Positions 32,987 to 43,138 are shown, counted from the stretch's first letter. The stretch: DNA of 64,000 nt from an uncultured Lachnospiraceae bacterium (GCA_902786365.1 CADACD010000005.1:62001-126000), one strand, 5' to 3'. The notes: generated by a model not told the origin, from the sequence alone. Numbers and translations are program-made.

Positions 32987-33772
32987 TTAATTGCCCTTTT
33001 TGAATAATTTAGAGAAAAATCCCTGTTTCTTATTTAAATCCAATAAAGGTACTTCTTCACCCATAATACGTCTGCATATATTCATATATGCCTGTCCGGC
33101 AAGACTGTCAGAACCCACTAATGGTTCACCATTATTTGTTGCAATAACAATATTTTCATCATCAGGAACAGCACCGATTAAGTCAATGGCAAGAATTTCA
33201 ACCACATCGTCAATAGACATCATCTCGCCTCTCTTTACCATGTCCATACGAATTCTGTTAACAACAAGATCAGCACGTTTCTTTTCATTTGCCTCTAAAA
33301 GACCTATGATTCTGTCAGCATCTCTGATTGCTGAAACTTCAGGCATTGTAACAACGATTGCTCTGTCGGCACCGGCAATTGCATTCATAAATCCTTGCTC
33401 TATGCCAGCAGGACAGTCAAGTATTATGTAATCAAATTCTTCACGGAGCTCATCAGTTAAAGCTTTCATTTCTTCAGGTGTTACACTATTCTTATCACCT
33501 GCCTGGGCACATGGAAGAAGAAAAAGATTTGGATATCTCTTATCCTTTATCATAGCCTGTTTTGCACGACAGTTGCCTTTTACCACGTCAACCAGATTAT
33601 ATACAATTCTGTTTTCAAGTCCCATGACAACGTCAAGATTTCTAAGACCTATATCTGTGTCGATTAAAACAACTTTCTTATTCAGCATTGCTAAACCTGT
33701 ACCTACATTGGCAGTTGTTGTTGTCTTACCAACACCGCCTTTTCCTGATGTTACTACTATTACTTCACTCAT
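32987..33772 (-). CDS. minD: Septum-site ATPase MinD
   Basis: Deviant Walker A ATPase (SGKGGVGKTT, 9-18) that recruits MinC to the membrane. 261 aa with DTDIGLRNLDVVMGLE and IILDCPAGIEQGF, and a C-terminal amphipathic membrane-targeting helix (GFFSKLFKKGN). The ATG at 33772 follows GGGAGG; an upstream in-frame ATG at 33790 overlaps that region. 17 bp before minE. Confidence 0.97.
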   Translation of the reverse strand: MSEVIVVTSGKGGVGKTTTTANVGTGLAMLNKKVVLIDTDIGLRNLDVVMGLENRIVYNLVDVVKGNCRAKQAMIKDKRYPNLFLLPCAQAGDKNSVTPEEMKALTDELREEFDYIILDCPAGIEQGFMNAIAGADRAIVVTMPEVSAIRDADRIIGLLEANEKKRADLVVNRIRMDMVKRGEMMSIDDVVEILAIDLIGAVPDDENIVIATNNGEPLVGSDSLAGQAYMNICRRIMGEEVPLLDLNKKQGFFSKLFKKGN

Positions 33773-33857
33773 GGTGATAATTCCTCCCAAGTTCTTTGTT
33801 TAGTGTTAGTTTTTTATAAAAATAATTTTAAATGATTTAGAAGTTTATACAAATCAT

Positions 33858-34535
33858 TTAGAAATGCAAATCATTTAAAACTTCTTTATTCAGCGGTTCT
33901 ATATAGATGTTTCCATCTTCGACAAATGCTATTTTCGTTTCAGGTTTCTTAACTTTTCTTATCTTTTTATTATTGTCATCAGATGCTCTTGCAATATAGT
34001 CACCTATCCTGATCTGCATAGGTTGCATCTCAAGTGCAACAACAAACGATGATGCCTCGCCTGAAACTCCGGCATATACTGTCCCTTTTAAAGAACCTAA
34101 TATAATAACATTACCTGATGATATGACCTTAGCACCTGGATTTACATCACCAAGAATGATTACACTCGTTTCACTTTCAATTACCTGACCGGAACGAAGT
34201 GTCCCTCTATAAAACTGTCCGTCATTTTTTGAAAGTTCATTTAAATGATCTTCCACCGATTTTTTAAAATGATTTTCTTTATCCTTGTCATTATCAACAA
34301 CACAGACAATATTCAAATCAGAATTGGCTGAGATAATATCAAGCATTTCTCTGATTTCATCATTATTCAATAATCGCCCTTCAAAAGTAATTCCCATAGA
34401 AGAATCACCTAAGAATTTGGAAGATTCTTTGAATTTTTTTGCAACCTCCTCTTTTAATTCATCAAAAGGAAGCTTTTTATCCAATACAACTATAATACCA
34501 TATTTATTTCCTTTTATCACTACTGAATTTTTCAT
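33858..34535 (-). CDS. minC: Septum-site inhibitor MinC
   Basis: Inhibits FtsZ polymerisation at the poles. 225 aa: N-terminal FtsZ-binding domain (1-100) and C-terminal beta-helix with YRGTLRSGQVIESETSVIIL, DVNPGAKVISSGNVIILGSL and a turn pattern G-x-x-Y-A. No good SD precedes the ATG: the upstream bases are AATTTTACAAAATTGTAAAA. The 155-bp gap after the PBP2 gene holds two copies of an SD-like sequence instead. Confidence 0.95.
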   Translation of the reverse strand: MKNSVVIKGNKYGIIVVLDKKLPFDELKEEVAKKFKESSKFLGDSSMGITFEGRLLNNDEIREMLDIISANSDLNIVCVVDNDKDKENHFKKSVEDHLNELSKNDGQFYRGTLRSGQVIESETSVIILGDVNPGAKVISSGNVIILGSLKGTVYAGVSGEASSFVVALEMQPMQIRIGDYIARASDDNNKKIRKVKKPETKIAFVEDGNIYIEPLNKEVLNDLHF

Positions 34536-34623
34536 TTTTTACAATTTTGTAAAATTTAGCTTGAAAAGCTATATATGAGAGCAACCTTGTGAACCTCATA
34601 ATGCTACAGACTTTCGGCCTATT

Positions 34624-34669
34624 GCTATATTTTAAATCCTTTCTATAAGCTATATTTTAAATCCTTTCT
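34624..34669. repeat. Direct repeat upstream of minC
   Basis: A 21-bp sequence occurs at 34624-34644 and again at 34649-34669. On the coding (minus) strand each copy begins AGAAAGGATTT, which looks like an SD with nothing coded behind it. The stretch 34570-34623 between it and minC can form small hairpins but matches no RNA family I know. Confidence 0.65.
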
Positions 34670-34690
34670 GCATATTTTTGATGTCATTAT

Positions 34691-37558
34691 TTAATCATTT
34701 GTAACTCCGGAAGTTGGAATTGAGGCAACTCCACCGTATAATTCTTCATCAGTGGTAAGTCCATAGTAATATTTTACCATATCTCTGATGATTTCGGCTG
34801 TATATCCGGAAGATTCTCCGTTTGGTATCAGTACACTCAAAGCAATTTCCGGTTCGTTATAAGGTGCATAAGCAACAAACACGGAGTGATTAGAACGAAG
34901 TTTGTTCTCCTGGGCAGTACCGGATTTACCTGCAACTTCTATCTGAAATCCTTCAAATGTTGACTTTGCAGTACCTTCAGTAATAACCATTCTCATTCCT
35001 GTGTGAACGGCATTCCATGTTGAATCGCTATAGTTTGTCTCAAACTCAAGAACAGGATTATATTCTTTGATGATATTTCCGGCATTATCTGTTACTTTAT
35101 CGAGTAATGTCAATTTATAATTTTTTCCACTATTAGCAAGTGTATTCGTATATCTTGCCAGCTGGATATTGGCAAAACTGTTAGAACCCTGACCAATAGA
35201 CGAACGAACAGAATTATCCGTTGTGAACATCGGATCATTTTCTTCTATTTCGACACCAGATTTTGATGTAAGTCCAAGCTGTGTACCATATTTCTTTAGC
35301 CTTGAAATTCCATAATCACTATCAAAATTTCCTCTTGCGTCTATACTAAGCTCATATCCAAGTTCATAGAAAAAGTAATTACATGATACACTAAGTGCCT
35401 GCGAAACATTTATCTCACCATGATTACTTGGATATTTCCAACATTTTGCGGCTGGTGTAATTTTGGTAAATTCACCTAAATCCACAATTGTCCTTGAAGG
35501 ATATAAAAGTCCTTCTTCAAGTCCGGTGATGGATGTTAACATCTTAAATGTTGAACCCGGAGCAGTTCGCGTCTGTGTCGCTCGATTGTATAAAGGAAGT
35601 GACAAATCGTTATTTAACTTTTTCCAGTATACTGCATCTACACTTCCGGATAACATATTATTATCATAACTCGGATAAGTTATTAATGCAAGTACATCAC
35701 CTGTATCAGTATCTGTTATTACAAGTGAACCGGAACATGGATCAAGCGCAAGCTGTGCGGGAGTAATTTTAATCTGTCTTATCTGCTCTTTTATAAAATC
35801 ATATGCGGAATGTCCGGCAACAAGTGAATGATATGAATTTTCATCATATTCAAGAACTCCCTGATCATATAATGCAAGGCAAATTTGTGTTCCGCTTACT
35901 GTACCGTCATATATCAGATAGTAATAGATTTTTTTACTAAATCCTATATCTGATGAAAGTTTTGCGCAGATGTAATCAACTAATCTGTGATAAATTTCAT
36001 CCGTATCAGAATATTTTGACACCGAAGAATCAATTACTTTGGAAGTATTGATCCAGTTTTGAGATATTGCATAGAGTAAAAATTCACGCAGACTTATCTG
36101 TTCATTATTCCAACTCACATATTTTTCATCCTCATAATCAATCAGATTTTTATCAATAATCTGCGATGTTTTAACCAAATCATCATAGATATATTCGAGA
36201 TAAGCCTGATATTCATCTGATAATGATGAATGTACCCCCGCCTCATCTGATGTAAGCTGGTATCTTATATTTTCAATAACCTCCTGCTGTCTTGGAGAAA
36301 ATTTTTCATATATACTCTGTTCATTTTCAGTTGCACCTTCACGTGCAAATGCATTCAAATCAAGTACATTATTATTGATAAGCTGAAAATAAACATCTTT
36401 TACAGGAATTGGTATCGTCTTCATATCTTCACTTGGAGTCACATCATAATTGACGATTTTGGAATAAACAATACCGGCAAGCTTTTGCTCTAATATGGTA
36501 TATCCTGCTTTTTGAAGTCTCGCATCAATTGTCAGATAGACATCATTTCCAGATGTCGCTTCTGTGCTGTCAAGAACTTCCAAAACATTACCGACATTAC
36601 TCGTAAGAATTGTCTGTGTCCCCTTTGTTCCCTGAAGTTCAGATTCCATAACACTTTCAATTCCTGATTTTCCAACAACATCAGAAACATCATAATTGCC
36701 CCCATTTGAGTTTAAAGTGGCAAGCTGTTCCTCTGAAACTGTTCCTGTATATCCGATAATATGCGCAAAATAGGTACTGTCGTTATAAACCCGGATTGTT
36801 TCTTCTGCAATTGATACACCTTTTAATTCTGCCGATGATTCATAAATAGCAGCTACCGTTTCTTCAGATACATTAGATGCTATCTTTGTGGTTACATATC
36901 GCTGATAATTATTCAAAGAAAGATTATACCTTATCATAACGATATATAATTTCTGTTCGGAACTATATTCATCAGAAACATTATACCCTCCCTTAGGATC
37001 ACTACACAAATATTCCATGACATCATCTGCCGAGGAATCTGATAGTGTTTCTTCATCTGTATCAAGTTCTTCTATTGTTTTTTTGCCATAAATATCCCTT
37101 AAAAAACCTAGTTTTGCTTTTTCTGACGAAACTGAAAACTCATACTCTCCATTTGAATTCAGGATAATACTAAAATCATTAATAACAGTATCGTTATGGG
37201 ATAAGATAATATCTACGGTCTTTGCAATGATCGCATTTAATTCTTCATCTTTTGTAGATGAGCCTTCAATTGCATCTTCTATCTGTACAGCATATGCCAG
37301 TTTATTTTCAGCAAGTACAACTCCGTTTCTGTCATAAATAAGTCCCCTTGTACCGGAAGTGGTAACTTCTTTTTGGGCAATCTGTATAAAATTCTCTTTA
37401 TAATAGTCCTCTTTTACAATCTGGAGGTTAAATACTCTTACCATTAATACAGAAAAAAGGGCAACTGTAATTAAAAAGAGAACAAAAAGCCTTGATTTTA
37501 AAATACTAAGGATATAATCTAAAAAATCTCTAAACAATTCACGCACTCCTTTACTCAT
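34691..37558 (-). CDS. mrdA: Class B penicillin-binding protein 2 (elongation transpeptidase)
   Basis: Cross-links peptidoglycan during elongation, partner of RodA. 955 aa: short cytoplasmic tail and membrane helix (about 23-43), PBP dimer domain, and transpeptidase domain with active-site Ser669 in PGSTFKML, SVSCNYFF, and Lys878-Ser-Gly-Thr. It is longer than most PBP2 proteins because of about 200 extra residues (roughly 375-590) between the start of the transpeptidase region (YLTIDARLQ) and CSGSLVITDTDTGDVLALIT. It overlaps mreD by 8 bp. Confidence 0.93.
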   Translation of the reverse strand: MSKGVRELFRDFLDYILSILKSRLFVLFLITVALFSVLMVRVFNLQIVKEDYYKENFIQIAQKEVTTSGTRGLIYDRNGVVLAENKLAYAVQIEDAIEGSSTKDEELNAIIAKTVDIILSHNDTVINDFSIILNSNGEYEFSVSSEKAKLGFLRDIYGKKTIEELDTDEETLSDSSADDVMEYLCSDPKGGYNVSDEYSSEQKLYIVMIRYNLSLNNYQRYVTTKIASNVSEETVAAIYESSAELKGVSIAEETIRVYNDSTYFAHIIGYTGTVSEEQLATLNSNGGNYDVSDVVGKSGIESVMESELQGTKGTQTILTSNVGNVLEVLDSTEATSGNDVYLTIDARLQKAGYTILEQKLAGIVYSKIVNYDVTPSEDMKTIPIPVKDVYFQLINNNVLDLNAFAREGATENEQSIYEKFSPRQQEVIENIRYQLTSDEAGVHSSLSDEYQAYLEYIYDDLVKTSQIIDKNLIDYEDEKYVSWNNEQISLREFLLYAISQNWINTSKVIDSSVSKYSDTDEIYHRLVDYICAKLSSDIGFSKKIYYYLIYDGTVSGTQICLALYDQGVLEYDENSYHSLVAGHSAYDFIKEQIRQIKITPAQLALDPCSGSLVITDTDTGDVLALITYPSYDNNMLSGSVDAVYWKKLNNDLSLPLYNRATQTRTAPGSTFKMLTSITGLEEGLLYPSRTIVDLGEFTKITPAAKCWKYPSNHGEINVSQALSVSCNYFFYELGYELSIDARGNFDSDYGISRLKKYGTQLGLTSKSGVEIEENDPMFTTDNSVRSSIGQGSNSFANIQLARYTNTLANSGKNYKLTLLDKVTDNAGNIIKEYNPVLEFETNYSDSTWNAVHTGMRMVITEGTAKSTFEGFQIEVAGKSGTAQENKLRSNHSVFVAYAPYNEPEIALSVLIPNGESSGYTAEIIRDMVKYYYGLTTDEELYGGVASIPTSGVTND

Positions 37559-38045
37559 ATTCTTCCAATTTTCTGTTAACCTTGAGAATAAGTCGATAAA
37601 TCAGAAGCATAACAACTACTGTATATATCATCTCAGGAACGATTATGTGAACCAGGTAATAGACAAAATCAAGTCTGTTTCTTAATAAAAACGCAAACAC
37701 ATAATAGACAAAGTTATATATAAAATCACTGGCACATAAAAGACCTATGGGCAAAGTGACTTCCTCATCATAAAACACATTATTAAAAAAGCCATTTATA
37801 TAACCTATGTACATATATAACAGAGCATTAAATCCTATTATTCTGCCATAAAACAAATCTAACATCATTCCACAGAAAAAACCTACATACATACCTTCCT
37901 TTTTCCCACGCATAAAACCGGTTGCAAAAGTAAGTATCAAAAGAAGATTAGGTGTTACGGAAGCAAGTGACAGTGATTTAAAAAGTGTACATTGCAAAAC
38001 GTAAAAAACAAATATTGAAATTGCAGTCACAATTTTTCTAAGCAT
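37551..38045 (-). CDS. mreD: Rod-shape protein MreD
   Basis: 164-aa integral membrane protein with about five helices: TLFKSLSLASVTPNLLLILT, FMRGKKEGMYVGFFCGMMLD and FYGRIIGFNALLYMYIGYIN are typical of the family. It links MreC to the wall synthases. Overlap with the PBP2 start indicates translational coupling. Confidence 0.9.
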   Translation of the reverse strand: MLRKIVTAISIFVFYVLQCTLFKSLSLASVTPNLLLILTFATGFMRGKKEGMYVGFFCGMMLDLFYGRIIGFNALLYMYIGYINGFFNNVFYDEEVTLPIGLLCASDFIYNFVYYVFAFLLRNRLDFVYYLVHIIVPEMIYTVVVMLLIYRLILKVNRKLEEYE

Positions 38046-38090
38046 TGTTTTCTCCTTTTTATTTGATGATCTATTTTTGTATCGTTATCA

Positions 38091-38939
38091 TCATTCACCT
38101 GCATTTTTCTGCTGTGTAATGATAAGCACAATATCTAAATGTGCAAAATCAACTACAGGTGTTACATATGCTGATTTAGTAAGATTATTCGGATCATCTT
38201 CAATATCTTTGACATAACCTATCAGTATCCCCGGTAGAAACTTGCTGCTGATGTTTGAAGTGACAAGCATATCTCCATCTTTAATATCAGCAGATTTGTT
38301 GATATTAAAGACCTGCAGTACACCATCATTAATCAGCTTTAAACTTCCCTTTATAATACATTTATCAGATGTGGATGCAAACTGTGCACTGACATTACTC
38401 TCATCATCTATGATAGAACGGACAAGAGAATAATTTTTGCCCACTTCATAAACGATTCCTACAAGGCCACCATCACCTATGACATTCATATCTACTTCTA
38501 TTCCATCATCACTACCTTTGTCAATTGTGAAAACAGAATACCAGTTGCTTGCATCTTTGCTGATAATTCTTGCCCCAACAGTCTCATAATCAGAATATTC
38601 ATTATCAAGTTTATATAATTCTTTTAACTGTTCAAGCTCGTTTCTGTCCTCCACTGACATGGCATTTTTATTTTGAAGCTCAGCAATTGTATCTTTGAGT
38701 TCCGCATTTTCTTTTTTGATATTTCTGATTTCAGAAATATCATCTGCCCTGTCATTAAACCATGAACCTACTTTATTCATGCCTTTTGTGACAGGCGTCA
38801 TCACATAAGCAGCAACTGACTTTACCGGAGTGACAAACCCATCAATAAAAAAAGAAAGTACAATGGTTACAATGCAGAGAAAAGATAGTGCAAACAAAAT
38901 ATATTTAGTTGGAATCTCTCTTTTTTTTCGTCTTCTCAA
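38091..38939 (-). CDS. mreC: Rod-shape protein MreC
   Basis: 282-aa extracytoplasmic scaffold of the elongation complex: basic N-terminus (MRRRKKREIPTKY), membrane helix (about 14-32), coiled coil (about 68-100, IRNIKKENAELKDTIAEL), then the beta domain with ARIISKDASNWYSVFTIDKG and VIGDGGLVGIVYEV. It lies between mreB and mreD. Confidence 0.95.
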   Translation of the reverse strand: MRRRKKREIPTKYILFALSFLCIVTIVLSFFIDGFVTPVKSVAAYVMTPVTKGMNKVGSWFNDRADDISEIRNIKKENAELKDTIAELQNKNAMSVEDRNELEQLKELYKLDNEYSDYETVGARIISKDASNWYSVFTIDKGSDDGIEVDMNVIGDGGLVGIVYEVGKNYSLVRSIIDDESNVSAQFASTSDKCIIKGSLKLINDGVLQVFNINKSADIKDGDMLVTSNISSKFLPGILIGYVKDIEDDPNNLTKSAYVTPVVDFAHLDIVLIITQQKNAGE

Positions 38940-38959
38940 AACAAATACCTCTTAAAATA

Positions 38960-39979
38960 TTAGTTATATTGTTTTTCTCTTGGAACATACATCAGTCCAC
39001 TCATTTTGTCATCTGACAAAATTTCAGCAATACCTCTGATGACTGTCTCCTCAGGATTATCATCAAGATTGACATCGAGTCCTGTCTCTTTATTAACAAG
39101 AACATCAAGATTGTTAATCTGCGAAGAACCTCCAGTAAGATAAACACCTGTACTGATAATATCAGCGGCAAGTTCGGGCGGAGTACGCTCTAATATCACT
39201 TTGACGGAATCAATTATAGAGTGAAGGTGTTCAGATATTGCCTCATAGACAAGAGACGAGCTGATTTCCTTACTGGTAGGAAGTCCTGTTACAATATTTC
39301 TTCCATAGGCAACATACGTATCTTCAGAAGTATTCATGGCATCAGCGAGATTAATCTTAATCTGCTCTGCTGTTCTTCTTCCTATGATTAAGTTATATTT
39401 TTTGCGGACAATACTGCATATAGCCTCATCAAGCTTAGAACCGCCTATCTTAATGAGTTTGCTCAAAACGATACCTCCAAGTGATATGACAGATATTTCT
39501 GTTGTGTCAGAGCCTATATTGACAATAAGATTCCCTTTTGGACTGTCAACATCGATTCCTACACCTACAGCGTCAGCGATAGGCTTCTCGACAACATTGA
39601 TATGTTTAGCTCTCACTCGTGACTCTGCAATCATATCATAAAACGCCCTCTTCTCTACTTCTGTAATATCTGTAGGAACAGCAATACAGAAATCACCACT
39701 TCCGGAAAATGATTTTCCATTTAATTTTTTAAAGAAACATTCAAATAGACTATCCATATTTCTGATATCTGCTATCACACCAAATTTAACCGGAAATGTA
39801 ATATCAATATTGGATGGTGCTTTTTCGTACATCTCAAATGCTGGATCACCATACTGAAAAACTTCATCTCTATTCTTTTTTGCAATTACATTTTTTTCAT
39901 TAATTGTTTTCTTATTTGTCAAACTAAAAATTTTAAAATTACTTGTACCTAAATCGATACCATATAAATGCTGAGCCAT
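38960..39979 (-). CDS. mreB: Actin-like rod-shape protein MreB
   Basis: Bacterial actin that positions wall synthesis. 339 aa; phosphate-1 loop GIDLGTSNFKIF (8-19), phosphate-2 NLIVNIGSDTTEISVIS, adenosine motif GVYLTGGSSQI. The N-terminus differs slightly from classical MreB (YGIDLGTSN with a following Lys-Ile-Phe), so it could be an MreB/Mbl paralogue; the mreBCD context supports the assignment. Confidence 0.92.
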   Translation of the reverse strand: MAQHLYGIDLGTSNFKIFSLTNKKTINEKNVIAKKNRDEVFQYGDPAFEMYEKAPSNIDITFPVKFGVIADIRNMDSLFECFFKKLNGKSFSGSGDFCIAVPTDITEVEKRAFYDMIAESRVRAKHINVVEKPIADAVGVGIDVDSPKGNLIVNIGSDTTEISVISLGGIVLSKLIKIGGSKLDEAICSIVRKKYNLIIGRRTAEQIKINLADAMNTSEDTYVAYGRNIVTGLPTSKEISSSLVYEAISEHLHSIIDSVKVILERTPPELAADIISTGVYLTGGSSQINNLDVLVNKETGLDVNLDDNPEETVIRGIAEILSDDKMSGLMYVPREKQYN

Positions 39980-40002
39980 TACTCTATTCCTCCATCTGTC
40001 AC

Positions 40003-40692
40003 TTAAAGCAGTCCCTGCTGTTTTAAGCTTATATATTTATTATCACCAATAATTATGTGGTCAATCAATGTTATTCCAATTATCAATCCTGCCTCTTTCA
40101 TCCTTGAAGTCGCAATAATATCTTCCCGGCTGGGTGTTGGATCGCCACTTGGATGATTATGAATCAGGATAATATATACTGCATCTGACTTTAGTGCTTC
40201 TATATATGCTTCTCTTGGAGATATGACAGATGAATTGACTGTTCCTTTAGACAATTCAAAATCACCTATAAACAGATGCTTTGTGTTCAGCATTGCAACA
40301 ATAAGATGTTCTGTTTTGAGGTGTCGCATATCTTCCATGTAATATTTTGCAATGATATCAGGTGAGGTAAATTCAGTTTTGTATGAAATGCCTGCCTTTG
40401 CAATACGCTTGCTAAGTTCAGAAACACATTTAATCTGAATTGCCTTTACACGACCAATTCCCTTTACTTTTGTAAGTTCATTAATTGATAAATCTGCAAG
40501 ACCTGCTATGCCATTTTTAGAAAGTCTCAATACATTTTCGCAAAGCGAAACGGAGGTCTTTTCATAAGTGCCTGTCCTGATGATGATTGCAAGAAGCTCT
40601 GAATCGGTCAGAGCTTTGGGACCTTTTGCAATAAACTTTTCATAAGGTCTGTTTTCTTCAATTGTTTCTTTAATTGATGCTATAATTATCAT
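40003..40692 (-). CDS. radC: RadC family (JAB/MPN) protein
   Basis: 229 aa. N-terminal UPF0758 region with helix-hairpin-helix (LTKVKGIGRVKAIQIK), C-terminal JAMM metalloprotease-like domain with LIHNHPSGDPTPSREDI. The historical DNA-repair role is doubtful and the biochemical role is unsettled. Position directly upstream of mreB is conserved in many bacteria. SD GGAAAGGA. Confidence 0.95.
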   Translation of the reverse strand: MIIIASIKETIEENRPYEKFIAKGPKALTDSELLAIIIRTGTYEKTSVSLCENVLRLSKNGIAGLADLSINELTKVKGIGRVKAIQIKCVSELSKRIAKAGISYKTEFTSPDIIAKYYMEDMRHLKTEHLIVAMLNTKHLFIGDFELSKGTVNSSVISPREAYIEALKSDAVYIILIHNHPSGDPTPSREDIIATSRMKEAGLIIGITLIDHIIIGDNKYISLKQQGLL

Positions 40693-40752
40693 TCCTTTCC
40701 AGAAACTCCCAACTTTTCCAAAAAAGAAATTGTAAATATAATAGCATAATAA

Positions 40753-42054
40753 TTATAATTTAACAATACCCGCGTCGACTAATTTCTGTAAAGAATTTAT
40801 AATGCCAAGCTTTGCATGATACCATGTCAGTCCTCCCTGAAAATAGACTGCATAAGGTGGTTTGATTGGTCCGTCTGCACTCAATTCTATCGACGAACCC
40901 TGAACAAATGCGCCTGCTGCCATAATGACATCACTATCATATCCCGGCATTGCCCATGGTTCGGGAGTAACATAGCTGTCTACCGGTGCAGCAGCCTGAA
41001 TGCCTTTACAAAATTCGATTACACCTTCCGGCGAACCAAATTCAATCGCCTGGATAATATCATATCTCGGCTCAGACATATCAGGCACAACTTTAAACCC
41101 GAGACGCTCATATAGATTGGCAGCAAACACAGCTCCCTTTAAAGCACCGCATACAACTGTCGGCGCCATGAAAAGTCCCTGATAAAAACTCTGCAAAATT
41201 CCAAGAGAGGCACCTACTTCTTTTCCAAGTCCCGGAGCAGTCAATCTGTAAGCAGCATTTTCAATACATTTTTTTGTACCGACAATGTAACCGCCTACCG
41301 GTGCAAGACCACCGCCCGGATTTTTGATGAGAGAGCCGACAGTCATATCAGCACCGAAATCACTTGGTTCATGATATTCTACAAATTCTCCATAACAATT
41401 ATCAACCATCACAATAATACGATCATCAATTCCTTTTACAAACTGAATTATGTCACCTATATCATAAGGGGATAAAGTTTTTCTTGTCTGGTATCCTTTG
41501 GAACGCTGTATGGCTATCATTTTAGTTTTTCCGTTAATCACCTTTTTTATACCATCCCTGTCAAAAGAACCGTCAGGAAGCAAATCAACCTGGGCATAAG
41601 TAATACCATATTCTTTTAATGAACCGGTGGAATCTCTGATACCGATGACTTCTTCGAGTGTATCATATGGCTTGCCTGAAATAGATAAAAGTTCATCTCC
41701 CGGTCTTAAATTCGAAAAAAGGGCAAGGGCGAGAGCATGTGTTCCACAGGTAATCTGTGGTCGTACCAAAGCATCTTCTGTATGAAAAACTCTTGCATAT
41801 ACCTTTTCAAGTGTTTCTCTTCCAATGTCATTATATCCGTATCCTGTAGAAGATGAAAAATGAATATCACTCACTTTTTCTTCATGCATTGCATTTATCA
41901 CTTTGAGCTGATTATATTCCGCTTTACAGTCAAACTCTACAAATCTGTCTTTTAATGTTTTCAGTATCTCTTCACAAAAATCAAGTACCTTAGGAGAAAT
42001 ACCAAGTATTTCGTACATGTTTTGTATGTCTGTATTGATAGTTTTATCTGTCAT
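40753..42054 (-). CDS. PLP-dependent Cys/Met-metabolism-like enzyme (YnbB/'aluminium resistance' family)
   Basis: 433-aa fold-type I PLP enzyme: PQITCGTHALALALFSNLRP for cofactor binding, VMVDNCYGEFVE (Asp), and Lys in TVGSLIKNPGGGLAPVGGYI. The family is annotated as methionine gamma-lyase-like or aluminium resistance protein; the reaction is not established. Start at 42054 (MTDKTINTDIQ) follows AAAGGA; a longer frame from 42081 overlaps the SD. 55 bp after miaA. Confidence 0.9.
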   Translation of the reverse strand: MTDKTINTDIQNMYEILGISPKVLDFCEEILKTLKDRFVEFDCKAEYNQLKVINAMHEEKVSDIHFSSSTGYGYNDIGRETLEKVYARVFHTEDALVRPQITCGTHALALALFSNLRPGDELLSISGKPYDTLEEVIGIRDSTGSLKEYGITYAQVDLLPDGSFDRDGIKKVINGKTKMIAIQRSKGYQTRKTLSPYDIGDIIQFVKGIDDRIIVMVDNCYGEFVEYHEPSDFGADMTVGSLIKNPGGGLAPVGGYIVGTKKCIENAAYRLTAPGLGKEVGASLGILQSFYQGLFMAPTVVCGALKGAVFAANLYERLGFKVVPDMSEPRYDIIQAIEFGSPEGVIEFCKGIQAAAPVDSYVTPEPWAMPGYDSDVIMAAGAFVQGSSIELSADGPIKPPYAVYFQGGLTWYHAKLGIINSLQKLVDAGIVKL

Positions 42055-42109
42055 TACAAATAATATCCTTTCATATTGCATATTTTTATAATTGATATTT
42101 ATACCAGGG

Positions 42110-43138
42110 TCAAAAGGTCATACATTTCACATTTCTGTTTTCGCAAATATTAATTAATGCTTCACACATTTTATTAATATCATTTGAATAATCCTCATAA
42201 TTCATAAAGGTGACATCCTTTTCACGCCGAAACCATGTAAGCTGTCTTTTGGCAAAATGTCTTGTATCACGTTTAATAATTTCTACAGCCTCATCAAGTG
42301 CGTATTCGCCATCAAGATATGCTGCAATTTCCTTATATCCAAGTCCCTGCATTGATACAAGATTTCTTGAATACCCCATATTCAAAAGCTTATTGACCTC
42401 ATCTACAAGTCCGTTATTTACCATCATATCAACGCGTTTATCAATTCGTTCATATAAAACCTTTCTGTCACGGTTTAAAACAAAATATTGATAATTATAT
42501 GGCGAACTCTTCTTGCGTTCCCGTTTATTATGAACAGACATAAGCTCTCCGGTATTTTCATAATATTCTAGTGCCCTGATAATTCGTTTTGTATTATTTT
42601 CATGTATCACTTCTGCTGATTCAGGATCCGTTTTTTTCAACAATTCATACAGATAGGAGGTTCCGTTTTCCAGGGCGAGTTTTTCATATTTCTGTCTTAT
42701 GGATTTATCATTATCCTCCGTATTAAAATCAATATCATATAAAACACTCTGGATATAAAAACCTGTACCACCTACAATGATTGGTATCTTTCCATGACTA
42801 TATATTTCAGCGATTGCCTGCTTTGCAAGATTACTGAAACAGAAAATATTAAACTCTTCATCGGGTTGAATGATATCAACAAGATAATGCTTTACACCAT
42901 CCATTTCTTCTTTTGTAACCTTTGCAGAACCTATATCCATATATTGATACACCTGTATAGAATCAGCACTGATAATTTCGCCATTTATCTTCTTTGCAAA
43001 TTGAATGGAAAGTTCTGTTTTTCCAACACCTGTAGGTCCTGTAAGGATAACAAGTGGCGGTTTTTCAATTGTATCTTGTCTGTTTGATAAAATAACATTT
43101 TCATTCCCTGTTTGATTGTTTTTATTTTCAGATAACAT
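42110..43138 (-). CDS. miaA: tRNA dimethylallyltransferase MiaA
   Basis: Adds the isopentenyl group to A37 of tRNAs reading UNN codons, the substrate for MiaB encoded three genes upstream. 342 aa, P-loop [12 protein letters not shown] (32-43), ISADSIQVYQYMDIGSAKVT, and the tRNA-binding GLGYKEIAAYLDGE. About 25 extra hydrophilic residues precede the P-loop domain (MLSENKNNQTGNEN), so a later start is possible. Confidence 0.95.
   Translation of the reverse strand: MLSENKNNQTGNENVILSNRQDTIEKPPLVILTGPTGVGKTELSIQFAKKINGEIISADSIQVYQYMDIGSAKVTKEEMDGVKHYLVDIIQPDEEFNIFCFSNLAKQAIAEIYSHGKIPIIVGGTGFYIQSVLYDIDFNTEDNDKSIRQKYEKLALENGTSYLYELLKKTDPESAEVIHENNTKRIIRALEYYENTGELMSVHNKRERKKSSPYNYQYFVLNRDRKVLYERIDKRVDMMVNNGLVDEVNKLLNMGYSRNLVSMQGLGYKEIAAYLDGEYALDEAVEIIKRDTRHFAKRQLTWFRREKDVTFMNYEDYSNDINKMCEALINICENRNVKCMTF

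Noticed and set aside
34570-34623. Riboswitch before minC
   Set aside because: Short hairpins are possible, but no conserved core of any family I know (including cyclic di-GMP types) is present.
40753-42054. Aluminium-resistance determinant
   Set aside because: The name is historical; the sequence shows only a PLP enzyme and no metal-handling feature.
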